NCBI RefSeq assembly: GCF_025398155.2
Contig: NZ_CP104562.2
Span: forward strand, 6,076,001 to 6,140,000
DNA from: Roseateles amylovorans
Lineage (GTDB): Bacteria > Pseudomonadota > Gammaproteobacteria > Burkholderiales > Burkholderiaceae_C
DNA: 64,000 bases
Direction of reading: 5' to 3'
Part shown: positions 1 through 10,614 of the stretch, in pieces
Layout: every line of letters starts with the position of its first letter
How positions within the stretch are numbered: position 1 is the stretch's first letter
Notes under the pieces: model-generated
What the model saw: the letters and a program-made list of their open reading frames with translations, nothing else
What the model was told of the DNA's origin: nothing
Databases searched by the model: none
Position numbers and translations under genes: made by a program

Positions 1-857
1 TCGCCGTAAGCGGCGAAGATGAAGTCGGTGGTCCGCTCGGGGATGAACTCCAGATGGGTCTGTGTGCCCTTCATGAACCCCTTGCCGGTGATGCCGCCCG
101 AACCGATCGCGATCTCGCCCTGAATGATGTGGAAGCCCTTGCCCAGCGGATCCTTGGTCGGATCCAGCAAGGTGCAGACACGGTCCTTCTGGTACTCCTT
201 GAGCACCACCCATTTCACATCCGGCTGGCAGATCTGGTCCTCGCTCATCACCAGCGTGGTGATGCCGGCCCCCGCCAGCACCATCGCCGGGATGATCAGC
301 TTCCAGGACAGCCCGGCAAAGAAGATCACATACAGGCCTGCGGCCAGCACCAGCAGCGAGGTGCCCAGGTCCGGTTGCTTGGCGATCAGCCCGACCGGCA
401 CCACCAGCAACATGAAGGCCGCCACAAAGTCCGGTAGGCGCAGTTGACCCTCGCGCTTCTGGAACCACCAGGCCAGCATCAGCGGCATCGCGATCTTGAG
501 CATTTCCGACGGCTGGAATTCAATGCCTAGCCGGATCCAGCGGGTCGAGCCCTTCTTGGTGATGCCGAAGATCGCCACTGCGATCAGCAAGGTCACGCCG
601 ATCGCGTAGAGCGGCACCGCCGCCTGCATCAGCCGCTGCGGTGGCACCTGGGCCGTGATGAACAGCACGATCAGCGCCAACGCGCCATTGCGCAGGTGGT
701 CGATGAAGCGGCTGCCATGGTCATAGCCCGCCGAATACATGCACATCAGGCCCAGGCCCATCAGCCAGAACAGGGCCAGCAGCAGCGGCACGTCAAAGCC
801 CTGGAACCAGGGCCGGATCCGCTGGAACCAGCTGGGTTTGCTGAAGACAGCACTCAT
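1..857 (-). CDS. rodA: RodA (MrdB), SEDS peptidoglycan glycosyltransferase, partial
   Basis: Polytopic inner-membrane SEDS protein that polymerises lipid II glycan strands for cell elongation together with PBP2. The frame starts at an ATG at 857 (MSAVFSKPSWFQRIRPW) and runs off the left edge, so only the N-terminal ~285 residues are visible. Successive hydrophobic segments are separated by short loops, and the family motif RWIRLGIEFQPSE lies near residue 108. The start overlaps the mrdA stop in an ATGA arrangement, which indicates translational coupling as the last visible gene of mreB-mreC-mreD-mrdA-rodA. The identification is secure; the C-terminus cannot be judged. Confidence 0.93.
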   Translation of the reverse strand, partial: MSAVFSKPSWFQRIRPWFQGFDVPLLLALFWLMGLGLMCMYSAGYDHGSRFIDHLRNGALALIVLFITAQVPPQRLMQAAVPLYAIGVTLLIAVAIFGITKKGSTRWIRLGIEFQPSEMLKIAMPLMLAWWFQKREGQLRLPDFVAAFMLLVVPVGLIAKQPDLGTSLLVLAAGLYVIFFAGLSWKLIIPAMVLAGAGITTLVMSEDQICQPDVKWVVLKEYQKDRVCTLLDPTKDPLGKGFHIIQGEIAIGSGGITGKGFMKGTQTHLEFIPERTTDFIFAAYG

Positions 858-3052
858 CGGGAGGCTCCCGGGCTCGGTCGCGTCGCCTGGGCGGCGGCGC
901 GGGGATCGTGAAGGGCGGTCGGTGCCGATGATGCGCCGGATCCGGCCGGCGCGGGCGGCCCCGCCGGTCGGGGTGCGCGCGTAGCGGCGGGCGTTGCGGG
1001 GCCTGCGGACGTCGCCGGGTTGGCACCCGCGGCACCGGAGGCAGCCGACATCGCACCGGACGCCGCGCTGGATGCTGCGGTCGCGCTCTGCGGCGCGCTG
1101 GCCGCCTGGCCGGGCAGGGGCACATCGGCCACGCGACGCGGCGTGCCGATCGGCGCCATCGTCTTGGCTTGCTGAGTCAGCGCGATGTCTTCCTCGCTCG
1201 GGTAGGTACCGGCCAGCACATAGTCGAGCACGCGGCGGGCGATCGGCGCGGCGGCGCTGGAGCCCCAACTGCCGTTTTCCACGATGACCGCCAACGCAAT
1301 CGTCGGATTCTCGACCGGTGCGAAGGCGATGTACCAAGAGTGGTCGCGCTTGCGCTCGTCGGCCTTGATCGCCGCATAACGCTCGCCGGGACGCAAGCCG
1401 ACAGCCTGCGCGGTGCCGGTCTTGCCGCCGCTGGTGTAGGCCGCGCCGGCAAACACCTGCCGCGAGGTGCCCTCCAGCGTCACCCCGTTCATGGCATTGA
1501 GCACCACCTTGGTATCGGCCGGCCGCAGCGCCAGCGGCGTCAGCGCATCACTGGCGGTGCGGCGGCTCTCATGTCGGACCACGTCGACGATGTCCTGCAC
1601 CAGCCGCGGACGGAAGCGCAGGCCGCCGGTGGACAGCGTGGACACCGCCGTCGCCACCTGCAGCGCGGTGAAGTTGTTGTAGCCCTGGCCAATGCCCAGC
1701 GAAATGGTTTCGCCCGCATACCACTTCTGCTGCTCCGGCCGCTTGAACTTGCGCTTCTTCCACTCGGTGGACGGCAGGTCGCCGGCGACCTCGCCCAACA
1801 GGTCGATCTCGGTCTTGCGTCCGAAACCGAAGGGTTCGAGCTGGTCATGGATCAGGTCCACGCCCATCTCGTTGGCCAGACTGTAGAAATAGACGTTCGA
1901 GGAGCTGACGATCGCCAGCCGCATGTCCTTGGGACCTGGCCGGTCGGTCTCCGGACTGCCGAACGTGCGGCCGCCGAAGCTGTAGGTCAGGTTGTCCATG
2001 ATCACGGTGCTGGCCGCACGCTTGCCCGAATTCAGCGCGGCGATGGACATGAACGGCTTGAAGGTCGAGCCCGGCGGATAGGTGCCCCGCAGAGCCCGGT
2101 TCAGCAATGGCTTGTCAGGCGACTCGTTGAGCTCGCGCCAGCTGTCGGCATCGATGCCGTCGACGAACAGGTTGGGATCGAAGGTGGGCTTGGACACGAA
2201 GGCCAGCACCTCGCCATTGCGCGGATCCATCGCCACCAGCGCACCGCGGCGATCGCCGAAGAGTCGCTCCACCATGGCCTGCAGCTTGATGTCGATCGAC
2301 AGGTGCAGCGTATTGCCCGGCGTCGGCGGTCGGTTGCGCAGCCGACGCACGGCGCGGCCGCCGGCACTGGTTTCCATCTCCTCGAACCCGGTCTGGCCGT
2401 GCAGCTCCCGTTCGTAGGCCTGCTCCAGCCCGAGCTTGCCGATGTATTCCGTGCCCCGGTAGTTGGCCAGGTCCTCTTCGGACCAGTCATCCATGGCCTT
2501 CTTCTCGGCCTGGTTGATCCGACCGATGTAGCCCAGCAGATGGCTGCCCACCTCGCCCAGCGGGTAGTTGCGGAACAGCCGGGCCTTGATGTCGACGCCC
2601 GGAAAGCGGAAGCGCTGGGCGGCGAAGCGCGCGACCTCGGTGTCGGTCAGCTTGGTGCGGATGGGCAGCGACTCGAAGTTCTTGCTCTCGTCCATCAGGC
2701 GACGGAAGCGCCGGCGATCGCGCGGCTGGATGTCCAGGACGGTCGACAGCTGGTCGATCGTCTGGTCCAGGTCGGCCACCTTGGACGGCGTGATTTCCAG
2801 CGTGTAGGCCGAATAGTTGCTCGCCAGCACCACGCCGTGGCGGTCCACGATCAGGCCGCGATTGGGCACGATCGGCACCACCGACACCCGGTTCGACTCG
2901 GCCCGCTCCAGCAAGGTGTCGTGTTGCACCACCTGGAGGAACAACAGGCGCGCCACCAACAGGCCGAAGCAGAACAGCACGAACGCCGCCGCCGCGATCA
3001 GGCGGAGGCGGAAGCGTGAGAGCTCCTGGTGCAGGTTCTTCAGGACCGTCAT
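854..3052 (-). CDS. mrdA: Penicillin-binding protein 2 (elongasome transpeptidase)
   Basis: Class B penicillin-binding protein that cross-links peptidoglycan during lateral growth as partner of RodA and MreC. The 732-residue product has an N-terminal membrane anchor at about residues 17-38, a dimerisation domain, then a transpeptidase domain with S329-T-F-K332 (catalytic serine), S384-S-N386 and K544-T-G-T. After the catalytic domain there is an unusual tail of about 95 residues made almost entirely of Ala, Pro, Ser, Gly and Thr, longer than in E. coli PBP2 (633 residues). The gene lies 25 bp after mreD and overlaps rodA. The function is certain; the role of the tail is unknown. Confidence 0.96.
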   Translation of the reverse strand: MTVLKNLHQELSRFRLRLIAAAAFVLFCFGLLVARLLFLQVVQHDTLLERAESNRVSVVPIVPNRGLIVDRHGVVLASNYSAYTLEITPSKVADLDQTIDQLSTVLDIQPRDRRRFRRLMDESKNFESLPIRTKLTDTEVARFAAQRFRFPGVDIKARLFRNYPLGEVGSHLLGYIGRINQAEKKAMDDWSEEDLANYRGTEYIGKLGLEQAYERELHGQTGFEEMETSAGGRAVRRLRNRPPTPGNTLHLSIDIKLQAMVERLFGDRRGALVAMDPRNGEVLAFVSKPTFDPNLFVDGIDADSWRELNESPDKPLLNRALRGTYPPGSTFKPFMSIAALNSGKRAASTVIMDNLTYSFGGRTFGSPETDRPGPKDMRLAIVSSSNVYFYSLANEMGVDLIHDQLEPFGFGRKTEIDLLGEVAGDLPSTEWKKRKFKRPEQQKWYAGETISLGIGQGYNNFTALQVATAVSTLSTGGLRFRPRLVQDIVDVVRHESRRTASDALTPLALRPADTKVVLNAMNGVTLEGTSRQVFAGAAYTSGGKTGTAQAVGLRPGERYAAIKADERKRDHSWYIAFAPVENPTIALAVIVENGSWGSSAAAPIARRVLDYVLAGTYPSEEDIALTQQAKTMAPIGTPRRVADVPLPGQAASAPQSATAASSAASGAMSAASGAAGANPATSAGPATPAATRAPRPAGPPAPAGSGASSAPTALHDPRAAAQATRPSPGASR

Positions 3053-3077
3053 GGCCGGCGGATCCTCGGCAGGCGGT

Positions 3078-3599
3078 TCACAGCGGGCGGTGGGCGTCGG
3101 GATCCGGCGCCCGGCGCTGCGGCGCCAACAGCAAGACCGCCACCAGCGGCCACAACAAGGCTTGCAGCAGGGGCGCGAGCATCACGCTCCAGCCCGGCCA
3201 CATGCCACCCACCATCAGGCGCACCAGCAGCGCAATGGCCTGGGCCAGCACGAACAGCGGCAACACGTGAATCGCCTGCGCGCCGACGGTGAACCACAGC
3301 AGCCGGCGATGCAGCGCCACGGCCCCAAAGGCCAGCAGGCTGTAGGCGAGTGCATGCTGACCCAGCAGCGCGCCGTGATGCACATCGATCATCAGACCGA
3401 AGACAAACGCCCAGCCCACGCCCACGCGACGCGGCTGGTGGACGTTCCAGAACACCAGCGTCAGCGCCAGGACGTCCGGCATCCAGGGCTGGCGGCCGAC
3501 CGGCACCATGTCGATCAGCAGACCGACCACCAGGCTGAAGGCGATGAACAAGGGATTGGCCGGCAGCAGGAGCTGACTGGCGCCACGCGGCATGATCAT
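3078..3599 (-). CDS. mreD: MreD, rod-shape-determining membrane protein
   Basis: Small integral membrane subunit of the elongasome, bridging MreC and RodA/PBP2. The 173 residues form about five hydrophobic segments with short loops; the MPDVLALTLVFWNV and FGLMIDVHHGALLGQHAL stretches are typical of proteobacterial MreD. The length is normal for the family (about 160-175). The start ATG overlaps the 3' end of mreC by 4 bp, so translation is probably coupled. Sequence conservation in this family is weak, and the assignment rests on position between mreC and mrdA as well as on topology. Confidence 0.93.
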   Translation of the reverse strand: MIMPRGASQLLLPANPLFIAFSLVVGLLIDMVPVGRQPWMPDVLALTLVFWNVHQPRRVGVGWAFVFGLMIDVHHGALLGQHALAYSLLAFGAVALHRRLLWFTVGAQAIHVLPLFVLAQAIALLVRLMVGGMWPGWSVMLAPLLQALLWPLVAVLLLAPQRRAPDPDAHRPL

Positions 3600-4606
3600 C
3601 GCGAGGCTCCTTTCTGTGCGGCGGCGGGCGCGGAGGCCGCCTCGTCGACATTGGCGGCGGCGCGCGAGGATCTGCCCGACTTGCCGCCCTTGCGATTGCC
3701 TTCGGCGGTGGTGGCCGCGCTGGCGGCTTCGGCCGCCGCCTCTTCACGGGCGGCTTCCTGCCCCAGCAGCGGCTCCAGCACCAGCACATGGCGGGCGCTG
3801 TCCGGCTGCGCGACCGGTGCCAGACCGACCCGGGCGAAGCTCGTGTCTCCGCGACGTTCCACCTCCGCCACCTTGGCCACCGGCAGGCCGGGCGGATAGA
3901 CGCCGTCCAGGCCCGACGTGGCCAGCGCATCGCCGGGCTTGATGTCGGCATTGGCGGCGATGAAGCGCAACTCCATCACGCCACGTTCGCCGCCGTAGGC
4001 CACGCCGCGCTGCTGCGTGCGGGTGTTGAGCACCGGGATGGTGGCTTCGCGGTCGGTCAGCAGCGTCACTTCGGCGGACAGCGGATAGACGCGGGTGACC
4101 TGGCCCAGCACGCCCGAATCGTTGACCACCGGCGCGCCCAGGCGGACGCCTCGATGGCTGCCCCGGTCGATCACGATCCGACGGGAGAAGGGATCCGCCG
4201 CCTCATACAGCACCTCGGCGGCCAAGCTTTTGACCGGTAGCGCTTCTCGAAGGTCGAGCAAGGCGCGCAGCCGCTGGTTCTCCGCCTGGAGCTGCGCGGC
4301 ACGGCTGAGCACCACCGCCTGCTCGGCGAGCTGCCGACGGGCCTGGTTCTCGGCCTCGGTGGCGCGCTCCATGCCGCGGGCATAGTCGCCGGCCTGCTCC
4401 CAGGCGTCGACCGGCGCAAGCAGCATGCGCTGCAACGGATGCAGCACCAGCGCCAGCCCGGAGCGCGCCGGCGCGGTGATACCGAAACGGGCGTCCGCGA
4501 CCATGAGAAACACCGCCAGCGCGGCGCAGAACGCCAGCTTCGTCAACGCCGACGGGCCTTCCCGGAACAGCGGCGGTGGATTGCGATCCAAAGTGCCCAG
4601 TGGCAT
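3596..4606 (-). CDS. mreC: MreC, rod-shape-determining protein
   Basis: Periplasmic scaffold of the elongasome, anchored by one transmembrane helix at about residues 22-40. It is followed by a coiled coil at roughly residues 70-115 (RRQLAEQAVVLSRAAQLQAE) and then the beta-rich MreC core with the DRGSHRGVRLGAPVV and GVLGQVTRV motifs. The 336-residue product ends in a low-complexity Ala/Glu/Arg/Ser-rich tail after about residue 275. It overlaps mreD by 4 bp. The 5' side is separated from mreB by 245 bp, so mreC could have its own promoter as well as read-through from mreB. Confidence 0.95.
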   Translation of the reverse strand: MPLGTLDRNPPPLFREGPSALTKLAFCAALAVFLMVADARFGITAPARSGLALVLHPLQRMLLAPVDAWEQAGDYARGMERATEAENQARRQLAEQAVVLSRAAQLQAENQRLRALLDLREALPVKSLAAEVLYEAADPFSRRIVIDRGSHRGVRLGAPVVNDSGVLGQVTRVYPLSAEVTLLTDREATIPVLNTRTQQRGVAYGGERGVMELRFIAANADIKPGDALATSGLDGVYPPGLPVAKVAEVERRGDTSFARVGLAPVAQPDSARHVLVLEPLLGQEAAREEAAAEAASAATTAEGNRKGGKSGRSSRAAANVDEAASAPAAAQKGASR

Positions 4607-4730
4607 GGGGATCTCAGACTTTCAGAATGGGCGCACGGTCCCGGTGGGCCATCGGTCGGCCTCGGTGAAGGCTGGCAGGAGGCAGAGGCCGCCGTTGAAT
4701 CCGCGGCCCAGACTCATGCGCGGGCATCAG

Positions 4731-4766
4731 GTCGGGTGTCGGGTCGGGTGTCGGGTCGGGTGTCGG
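4731..4766. repeat. Three perfect copies of a 12-bp direct repeat
   Basis: GTCGGGTGTCGG is repeated exactly three times head to tail in the 245-bp spacer between mreB and mreC. Nothing else recognisable lies in this spacer. It is a simple tandem repeat that may vary in copy number among strains; its position upstream of mreC leaves room for an effect on mreC expression, but this is inference. Confidence 0.8.
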
Positions 4767-4851
4767 GCACGGAAACCGCCGAGCGACGATGCCGCCCTCC
4801 GCGCCTGCCCGCACCGACCCACGATTCATGACGCCTGCGCGTTGGCCACGT

Positions 4852-5895
4852 TCATTCCGAGGTGAAGATAGAACCGAGACGCTCCATGCGCTCCAGCGCC
4901 ATGCCGCAACCGCGCACCACGCAGGTCAGCGGATCCTCGGCCACCAGCACCGGCAGACCGGTTTCCTCGGCCAGCAGCCGGTCCAGGTCGCGCAGCAGCG
5001 CGCCGCCGCCGGTCAGCATCATGCCGCGCTCGGCGATGTCGGCACCCAGTTCGGGCGGCGTCTGTTCCAGCGCGTTCTTCACGGCGGAGACGATCTGGTT
5101 GAGCGGGTCGGTCAAGGCTTCCAGGATCTCGTTGGACGAGATGGTGAAGCTGCGCGGCACGCCTTCGCTCAGGTTGCGGCCCTTGACTTCCATCTCCTTG
5201 ACTTCGGAGCCCGGGAAGGCCGAACCGATGTTCTTCTTGATGGACTCGGCCGTCGGCTCGCCGATCAGCATGCCGTAGTTGCGGCGGATGTAGTTGATGA
5301 TGGCTTCATCGAACTTGTCGCCGCCCACCCGGACGCTGCCCTTGTAAACCATGCCGCCCAGCGAGATCACGCCGACCTCGGTGGTGCCGCCGCCGATGTC
5401 GATGACCATCGAGCCGGAGGCTTCCGACACCGGCAGGCCGGCGCCGATGGCCGCGGCCATCGGTTCTTCGATCAGGTAGACCTCGGAGGCACCGGCACCC
5501 AGGGCGGCGTCGCGGATCGCGCGCTTTTCCACCTGGGTGGAGCCGCAGGGCACGCAGATGATGATACGGGGGGACGGACGCAGCAGCTTGGTGTCGTGCA
5601 CCATCTTGATGAACTGCTTGATCATCTGCTCGGTGACCACGAAGTCGGCGATCACGCCGTCCTTCATCGGGCGGATCGCCTCGATGTTGCCGGGCACCTT
5701 GCCCAGCATGGCCTTGGCTTCGTGGCCGACGGCCTGAATAGTTTTCTTGCCGTTCGGGCCGCCTTCGTGGCGAATGGCCACGACCGACGGTTCATCCAGC
5801 ACCACCCCTTTGCCGCGGACGTAAATCAGCGTGTTGGCGGTACCCAGGTCGATGGCGAGATCGGTGGAGAAATAGCGGCGCAGGGAGGCGAGCAT
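4852..5895 (-). CDS. mreB: MreB, bacterial actin
   Basis: ATP-binding actin homologue that forms membrane-associated filaments orienting the elongasome. The N-terminal phosphate-1 signature DLAIDLGTANTLIYV, the phosphate-2 region MVIDIGGGTTEVGVISLGG and the C-terminal adenosine motif LTGGGALLRDLD are all present. The start at 5895 (MLASLRRYFSTDLAI) gives 347 residues, the usual length; an in-frame ATG at 5907 would add four residues, and neither start has a convincing ribosome-binding site. It is the first gene of the cell-shape operon and is divergent from gatC. Confidence 0.97.
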   Translation of the reverse strand: MLASLRRYFSTDLAIDLGTANTLIYVRGKGVVLDEPSVVAIRHEGGPNGKKTIQAVGHEAKAMLGKVPGNIEAIRPMKDGVIADFVVTEQMIKQFIKMVHDTKLLRPSPRIIICVPCGSTQVEKRAIRDAALGAGASEVYLIEEPMAAAIGAGLPVSEASGSMVIDIGGGTTEVGVISLGGMVYKGSVRVGGDKFDEAIINYIRRNYGMLIGEPTAESIKKNIGSAFPGSEVKEMEVKGRNLSEGVPRSFTISSNEILEALTDPLNQIVSAVKNALEQTPPELGADIAERGMMLTGGGALLRDLDRLLAEETGLPVLVAEDPLTCVVRGCGMALERMERLGSIFTSE

Positions 5896-6260
5896 GTGGT
5901 TGGGCATTTGCCGGACCGAGTCGCTTCATCGCCAACCGCAGCCAGTTCAAATCGCCGAACGGACGTCATTCGGCGGGATTCGGCTGCTTCAAGCGGCTTC
6001 GTCTGCGTTCGGTCCGGGCGGCTGCGATTCGAGAGGTTCGGGCGGTAACCGCGCGGCTGCACAAAGCGCCGCGCGAGCGGAATTCCTGACCATAAGAGAC
6101 GAGGCTGCAATAGCAGCCCCGACTTATGGAGATAAGCGGGGATAATAACTGATCACCCCCTAGTTTGGCCCGCTGGCAAGCACCAAAGAAACGATTGGCG
6201 ATTGTTTGGTGAATGTTTCAGAGGGCCCTGGAAGATCGACCTCCAGCCCATCATCTCCCC
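5896..6260. other. Divergent mreB/gatC intergenic region
   Basis: A 365-bp spacer between divergently transcribed mreB and gatC. It must hold both promoters and contains the most A+T-rich stretch of the neighbourhood (about 6086-6220), but no -35/-10 pair stands out clearly enough to call. No gene is seen. Confidence 0.5.
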
Positions 6261-6560
6261 ATGGCCCTGACCCACGACGACGTCACCCGGATCGCCCTGC
6301 TGGCCCGGTTGCAACTCTCCAGCGACGAGCAGGCCGCGCTGCTGCCGCAGCTCAACGGCTTCTTCTCCATCGTCGAGCAGATGAGCGCGGTGGACACGAG
6401 CGGCGTCGAGCCGCTCTACACGCCTCTGTCGGCGGTGCAGGAAGTGGCCCTGCGCCTGCGCGAGGACCGCGTCACCGAATCGAATCAGCGCGAACTCAAC
6501 CAGCGCAGTGCCCCCGCCGTCGAGGACGGCCTGTTCCTCGTTCCCAAGGTCATCGAATGA
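6261..6560 (+). CDS. gatC: Asp-tRNA(Asn)/Glu-tRNA(Gln) amidotransferase subunit C
   Basis: Small subunit of the GatCAB amidotransferase, which converts misacylated Glu-tRNA(Gln) and Asp-tRNA(Asn) to the correct amidated forms. The start at 6261 gives MALTHDDVTRIALLARLQL and 99 residues, the family norm; an upstream in-frame ATG at 6213 would add 16 residues with no family counterpart. The LLPQLNGFFSIVEQM and PLYTPLSAVQEVALRLRED segments match GatC. The stop overlaps the gatA start by ATGA. Confidence 0.94.
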   Translation: MALTHDDVTRIALLARLQLSSDEQAALLPQLNGFFSIVEQMSAVDTSGVEPLYTPLSAVQEVALRLREDRVTESNQRELNQRSAPAVEDGLFLVPKVIE

Positions 6561-8055
6561 CGACGCCGCTTCATCATCTGGGCGTGGCCGAGCTGGGCCG
6601 CGCACTTCGCCAGAAACAGGTTTCCAGCCTTGAACTGACGCAACATCTGCTTGCGCGTGTTGCCGACGCGAAGGATCTCGGCGCCTTCCTGCATGTCGGC
6701 GAAGCGGCCGCGCTGGAACGCGCCCGCGCCGCCGACGCGCGGCTGGCCCGCGGCGAGGGCGAACAGCCCGGCGGCGCGCTGATCGGCGTCCCGCTCGCGC
6801 ACAAGGACATCTTCGTCACCCGCGACATGCCCACCACGGCCGGCTCGCTGATGCTCAAGGGCTATCTCAGCCCCTTCGATGCGACCGTCATCGAGCGGCT
6901 CAATGCCGCCGGCACCGTCTCGCTGGGCAAGCTGAACTGCGACGAGTTCGCCATGGGCTCGGCCAACGAGAACAGCGCCTACGGCCCGGCGCTCAATCCG
7001 TGGGACCGCAGCCGCGTTCCGGGCGGCTCCTCGGGCGGGTCGGCCACGGCCGTGGCCGCCCGGCTGGTGCCCGCCACCACCGGCACCGACACCGGCGGCT
7101 CGATTCGGCAGCCGGCCAGCTTCAGCGGCATCACCGGCATCAAGCCGACCTACGGCGTGTGCTCGCGCTACGGCATGATCGCCTTCGCCTCCAGCCTGGA
7201 CCAGGCCGGCGTGATGGCCCGTTCCGCCGAAGACTGCGCCCTGCTGCTCTCGGCCATGAGCGGCTTCGACGAGCGCGACGCCACCAGCGTGCAACGCCCG
7301 CCGCAGGACTTCAGCCTCCAGATGCGGGCCGCCCGTGAAGGCGCCACCGCGGCGCAGCCGCTCAAGGGCCTGCGCATCGGATTGCCCAAGGAGTTCTTCC
7401 CCGCCGCCCTCTCGTCCGATGTGGACAGCGCCGTGCGTGCCGGTCTCGCGGAACTGGAAAAGCTGGGCGCCACGCTGGTGGAGGTCTCGCTGCCCCGCAC
7501 CGAACTGGCGATCCCGGTCTACTACATCATTGCCCCGGCCGAGGCCAGCTCCAACCTGTCGCGCTTCGACGGGGTGAAGTTCGGCCACCGCGCCGCCCAG
7601 TACGACGACTTGCTGGACATGTACCGCAAGACCCGCGCCGAAGGCTTCGGCGCCGAGGTCAAGCGCCGGATCATGATCGGGAGCTATGTGCTCTCGCACG
7701 GCTACTACGACGCCTACTATCTGCAGGCCCAGAAGCTGCGCCGCATGATCGCCGACGACTTCCAGCAGGCCCTGCAGCACTGCGACCTGATCGCCGGCCC
7801 GGTGGCCCCCACCGTGGCCTGGAAACAGGGCGAGGGCTCAGACGACCCGGTCAAGGCCTACCTGGCCGACATCTTCACCCTGCCCGGCTCACTGGCCGGC
7901 CTGCCCGGCATGAGCGTGCCGGTGGGCTTTGGCGAAGGGGGCATGCCGGTCGGCCTGCAGCTGCTGGGCAACTACTTCAACGAAGGGCTGCTGCTGCATG
8001 CCGCGCACGCGCTGCAGCAGGCCACCGACTGGCACCGCCAGGGTCCGGCGGGGGT

Positions 8056-8059
<4 letters not shown>
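6557..8059 (+). CDS. gatA: Asp-tRNA(Asn)/Glu-tRNA(Gln) amidotransferase subunit A
   Basis: Amidase subunit that releases ammonia from glutamine for transamidation of mischarged tRNA. The 500-residue product carries the amidase-signature catalytic elements: the lysine in GVPLAHKDIFVT, the cis-serine loop PGGSSGGSA, and the nucleophile serine in GTDTGGSIRQPA. The chosen ATG lies in the overlap with the gatC stop; the reading frame is open farther upstream through gatC, but that part has no family similarity. The gene overlaps gatB by 4 bp. Its presence implies an indirect route to Gln-tRNA and/or Asn-tRNA in this organism. Confidence 0.97.
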
Positions 8060-9522
<1,463 letters not shown>

Positions 9523-9592
9523 GGCGCGAGCTGATGGGCGGCCGGCCGCAAGCCAGTCGGCCGTCGCGCGGCGACTGCGATCCCAGAAAGGC

Positions 9593-9631
9593 AAACGGGG
9601 GCGGAATCACTTCCGCCCCCGTTTCTTTTTT
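9593..9631 (+). terminator. Rho-independent terminator after gatB
   Basis: A perfect 14-bp stem (AAACGGGGGCGGAA pairing with TTCCGCCCCCGTTT) around a TCAC tetraloop is followed by CTTTTTT. It lies 70 bp past the gatB stop and closes the gatCAB operon. The A tract on the left flank is too short for efficient action on the opposite strand. Confidence 0.93.
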
Positions 9632-9768
9632 CGCATCGCCGTCGAGCCTGCGCGGTCAGCAGCGTTGCGTCGTGTGACTCGGCCTCATCGTCGCGCCGTT
9701 CTTGCGTTCTTCGGATCCTTTGTTGCTGTCTCGATCAAGCCGCCCTTCGCGCCGTGTGGCTCCCGCCC

Positions 9769-10614
9769 TCAACGACTGGCGGGCAGCGGCAGGGTCGCCT
9801 TCTCCAGTGAGCCCGGCGCACCGCCGGCCCACATGCGCTTGAGCCGCGACAGTTCCTCGTCGAACAGCCGGTTCACCCGGACCAGCTCCGCCCGCTGGTT
9901 CTCGATGGACTGACGCTGTGCCTCGGCCGCTGCGTCGTTCATGTCCATCTGATGCTGAAGCTTCAGCGGCAGGCGCTTGCCCTTGTAGAACTCGGCCTCT
10001 TCCTGCATCGGCTTGCGCTCTGCGGCCAGATCCTTGAGCCGCTTCTCGGACAGCTGCATGGCCTGGCGAATGTCATCCAGCGCCGCTTCCCGGGCCCGCT
10101 GATGGGCCGGTTCGTCGCGATAGCGCTGAAGCAGGTTGCGGTCACGGCGGACGGCATCCTGCAGGGCCAGGCGCTGCACTTCGGCCGCACGCTGGCGGGC
10201 ATCGGCCACGGCCTGCTCTTCCGGCGACAGGGTGGGCGGCATCATCTTGCGCACCGAGCCGTCGGAGTTGAGCACCCGCTGCTCGCGGGCGGCGCATTCC
10301 GGAATCGGACGATCGGAGGTGAGCTTGCGCCCATCGGCCGTGGTGCAGCTGTAGATCGAAGACGGGCCGGACGGCTGTCCCTGTGCCGCCACCGCGCTGA
10401 CGAAGGCACCGGACACGGCGGCCGTCAACACGCCGAGCGTGAGGGCACGACCGACGGCGCGGCTGAAGCGGGCAACCGAGACGCAGACGGATGAACGGCC
10501 ATGCGCGCCACCTAGACGGTGGGCAGTTCCCAGCGTGGTGGCGACGAGACCGGTCGAGCGATCCGAAGGGGTCATGTCCGACAGCAGGCGACGGCGGGAG
10601 GTGAAGGCAGGCAT
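9769..10614 (-). CDS. DUF4124-type envelope protein with C-terminal coiled coil
   Basis: Function unknown. A long N-terminal region is followed by a signal-like hydrophobic segment ending AVSGAFVSAVAAQG (about residues 58-78). A DUF4124-like module comes next (SIYSCTTADGRKLTSDRPIP with a Cys pair), then a highly charged helical region from about residue 120 that is likely coiled coil. The ATG at 10614 shares its A with the pyrE stop codon, but a later start such as the ATG at 10575 would put the signal peptide nearer the N-terminus. Genes of this kind commonly sit beside pyrE in Burkholderiales. Export to the periplasm is likely. Confidence 0.75.
   Translation of the reverse strand: MPAFTSRRRLLSDMTPSDRSTGLVATTLGTAHRLGGAHGRSSVCVSVARFSRAVGRALTLGVLTAAVSGAFVSAVAAQGQPSGPSSIYSCTTADGRKLTSDRPIPECAAREQRVLNSDGSVRKMMPPTLSPEEQAVADARQRAAEVQRLALQDAVRRDRNLLQRYRDEPAHQRAREAALDDIRQAMQLSEKRLKDLAAERKPMQEEAEFYKGKRLPLKLQHQMDMNDAAAEAQRQSIENQRAELVRVNRLFDEELSRLKRMWAGGAPGSLEKATLPLPASR

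Noticed and set aside
1169..3019. Open frame of 616 codons on the plus strand
   Set aside because: It lies antisense to mrdA; composition is the Arg/His/Gln-rich pattern of a G+C-rich shadow frame and the minus strand encodes a full PBP2 with all catalytic motifs.
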